Shown one piece after another: positions 6,485-6,959 of a stretch of DNA of 6,959 bases. The stretch's first letter is position 1; each line of letters opens with the position of its first letter. The notes beneath the pieces are model-generated. The model ran no database searches, had not been told where the DNA came from, and saw only the letters and a list, made by a program, of their open reading frames with translations. The translations under genes and the position numbers were made by a program. Origin of the DNA: Candidatus Omnitrophota bacterium (GTDB taxonomy: Bacteria > Omnitrophota > Omnitrophia > Omnitrophales > Aquincolibacteriaceae); contig JAMWDC010000111.1 of assembly GCA_023819025.1 (NCBI GenBank), forward strand, positions 1-6,959, written 5' to 3'.

Positions 6485-6905
6485 ATGCGCCGCATTCGGC
6501 GCAACGGATAAGGCCGGTAAAAGCGAAAGCGTGCCTTTTTGCTTGGGTGGTGGCACGGCCAGAGATAACCTCTTGTGCTATATCAAACTCGGCTTTTGTG
6601 ATCATTGGCTCATGTTTGCCTTGATAAAGTTCATTGTTCCAGAGAAACGCGCCGTAATAAAAAGGATTGCGGAAAAGCCGGTAGAAATTAGCGCGCGTGA
6701 GTTTGACCCCGCGGTCTTCCTTAAAGCCCATGTTCTGGGCGATATCGAACAAGGTGTCCACAGGACACCGTTTTTCAAGAAGAATGCCCCAGAGCTTTTT
6801 CATAAACGGAAATGAATACGGATCCGGATAGATCGGCGGCTTGTTCGGCACGTTGTATACCTTACGCTGTGACAAATTGTGATTTTGTGAACGTTTAAAA
6901 TTCAA
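6363..6905 (-). pseudogene. Serine recombinase, central fragment (recombinase DNA-binding domain, first half of zinc ribbon)
   Basis: A 180-residue frame opening with TTG at 6905, directly after a stop codon at 6911-6909. Residues about 20-115 fit the recombinase domain that follows the catalytic domain in large serine recombinases: YPDPYSFPFMKKLW (26-39), then NFYRLFRNPFYYGAFLW (73-89) and GKHEPMITKAEFD (96-108). FTGLIRCAECG (129-139) gives the first zinc-ribbon cysteine pair, C135 and C138. From about 6488 downwards the frame is wrong: the native continuation SITAEEK and the second cysteine pair are one frame over, so residues after 139 are spurious. The N-terminal resolvase domain with the catalytic Ser (normally about 150 residues) is not recognisable in the remaining 54 bases. 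The first 18 residues also do not look native. This is therefore a remnant, or an active gene with assembly errors and its 5' part beyond the edge. Confidence 0.78.
6483..6497. repeat. Perfect short inverted repeat at the recombinase frameshift
   Basis: The plus strand reads GAATGC, a 3-base GCC centre, then GCATTC: six-base arms with no mismatch. The base that breaks the recombinase frame lies within or beside the left arm (6482-6488), where seven bases occupy a place expected to hold six. Chance occurrence of such a short repeat is quite possible. Confidence 0.5.
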
Positions 6906-6931
6906 GGGTCAGCAAGGAATCCAATTGTTGC

Positions 6932-6959
6932 TTGTAAACGGAATGCGTTTTTTGTAAAC
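6932..6959. repeat. Direct repeat TTGTAAAC, two copies 20 bases apart
   Basis: TTGTAAAC occurs at 6932-6939 and 6952-6959 on the plus strand, at the window edge next to the recombinase remnant. The 20-base period puts both on nearly the same face of the helix, but two 8-base copies are weak evidence for a protein-binding array. Confidence 0.35.

Noticed and set aside
6470..6500. Programmed ribosomal frameshift in the recombinase
   Set aside because: No X-XXY-YYZ slippery heptamer or homopolymer occurs at the switch point, and the recombinase family does not need frameshifting.

Overview
The window looks like a piece of a Gram-negative-type bacterial chromosome with medium GC content. The gene mix (glycosyltransferases, a very large membrane protein ending in tetratricopeptide repeats, a Mut7-C RNase, and a zinc-ribbon serine recombinase) resembles uncultured lineages such as Omnitrophota or their neighbours. 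That placement is an impression from protein style, not a demonstrated assignment. I see no rRNA, tRNA or CRISPR array, and no stretch above 300 bases lacks a gene.

Layout. Bases 1-561 (+) are the 3' part of a family 2 glycosyltransferase gene cut by the window edge. A 73-base convergent gap follows, with no clear terminator. Bases 635-1822 (-) encode a complete family 4 (GT-B) glycosyltransferase with a likely TTG start. The divergent intergenic region 1823-1977 holds a strong sigma70-type promoter for that gene (TTGTCA, 16 bases, TATAAT) and an overlapping TATAAT on the other strand. Bases 1978-4947 (+) encode a 989-residue TMTC-like protein: about 10-12 membrane segments with the FDD and EHRLYLP motifs, then some 500 residues of TPRs that include a super-repeat of about 96 residues. 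After 65 bases, 5013-5759 (+) encodes a ubiquitin-like/Mut7-C RNase protein with a CxxC-CxxC zinc ribbon.

The right end (5675 to the window edge, -) is a broken serine recombinase. A one-base frameshift splits its zinc ribbon, a stop codon precedes the first fragment, the catalytic N-terminus is not visible, and the recognisable 3' end stops at a run of 12 G (minus strand).

How the genes may work together. The two glycosyltransferases and the TMTC-like protein suggest a surface-polysaccharide or protein-glycosylation neighbourhood: cytoplasmic GTs assemble glycans, and the GT-C-like membrane protein may transfer a polyprenyl-linked sugar on the outer face while its TPR domain recruits partners. 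This is inference from families and proximity. The Mut7-C protein probably acts separately in RNA metabolism. The recombinase is a decayed mobile-element remnant whose 3' boundary abuts the Mut7-C gene. I found no convincing undescribed system. The most unusual items are the TPR super-repeat coupled to the TMTC-like membrane core, and the structure of the recombinase breaks.
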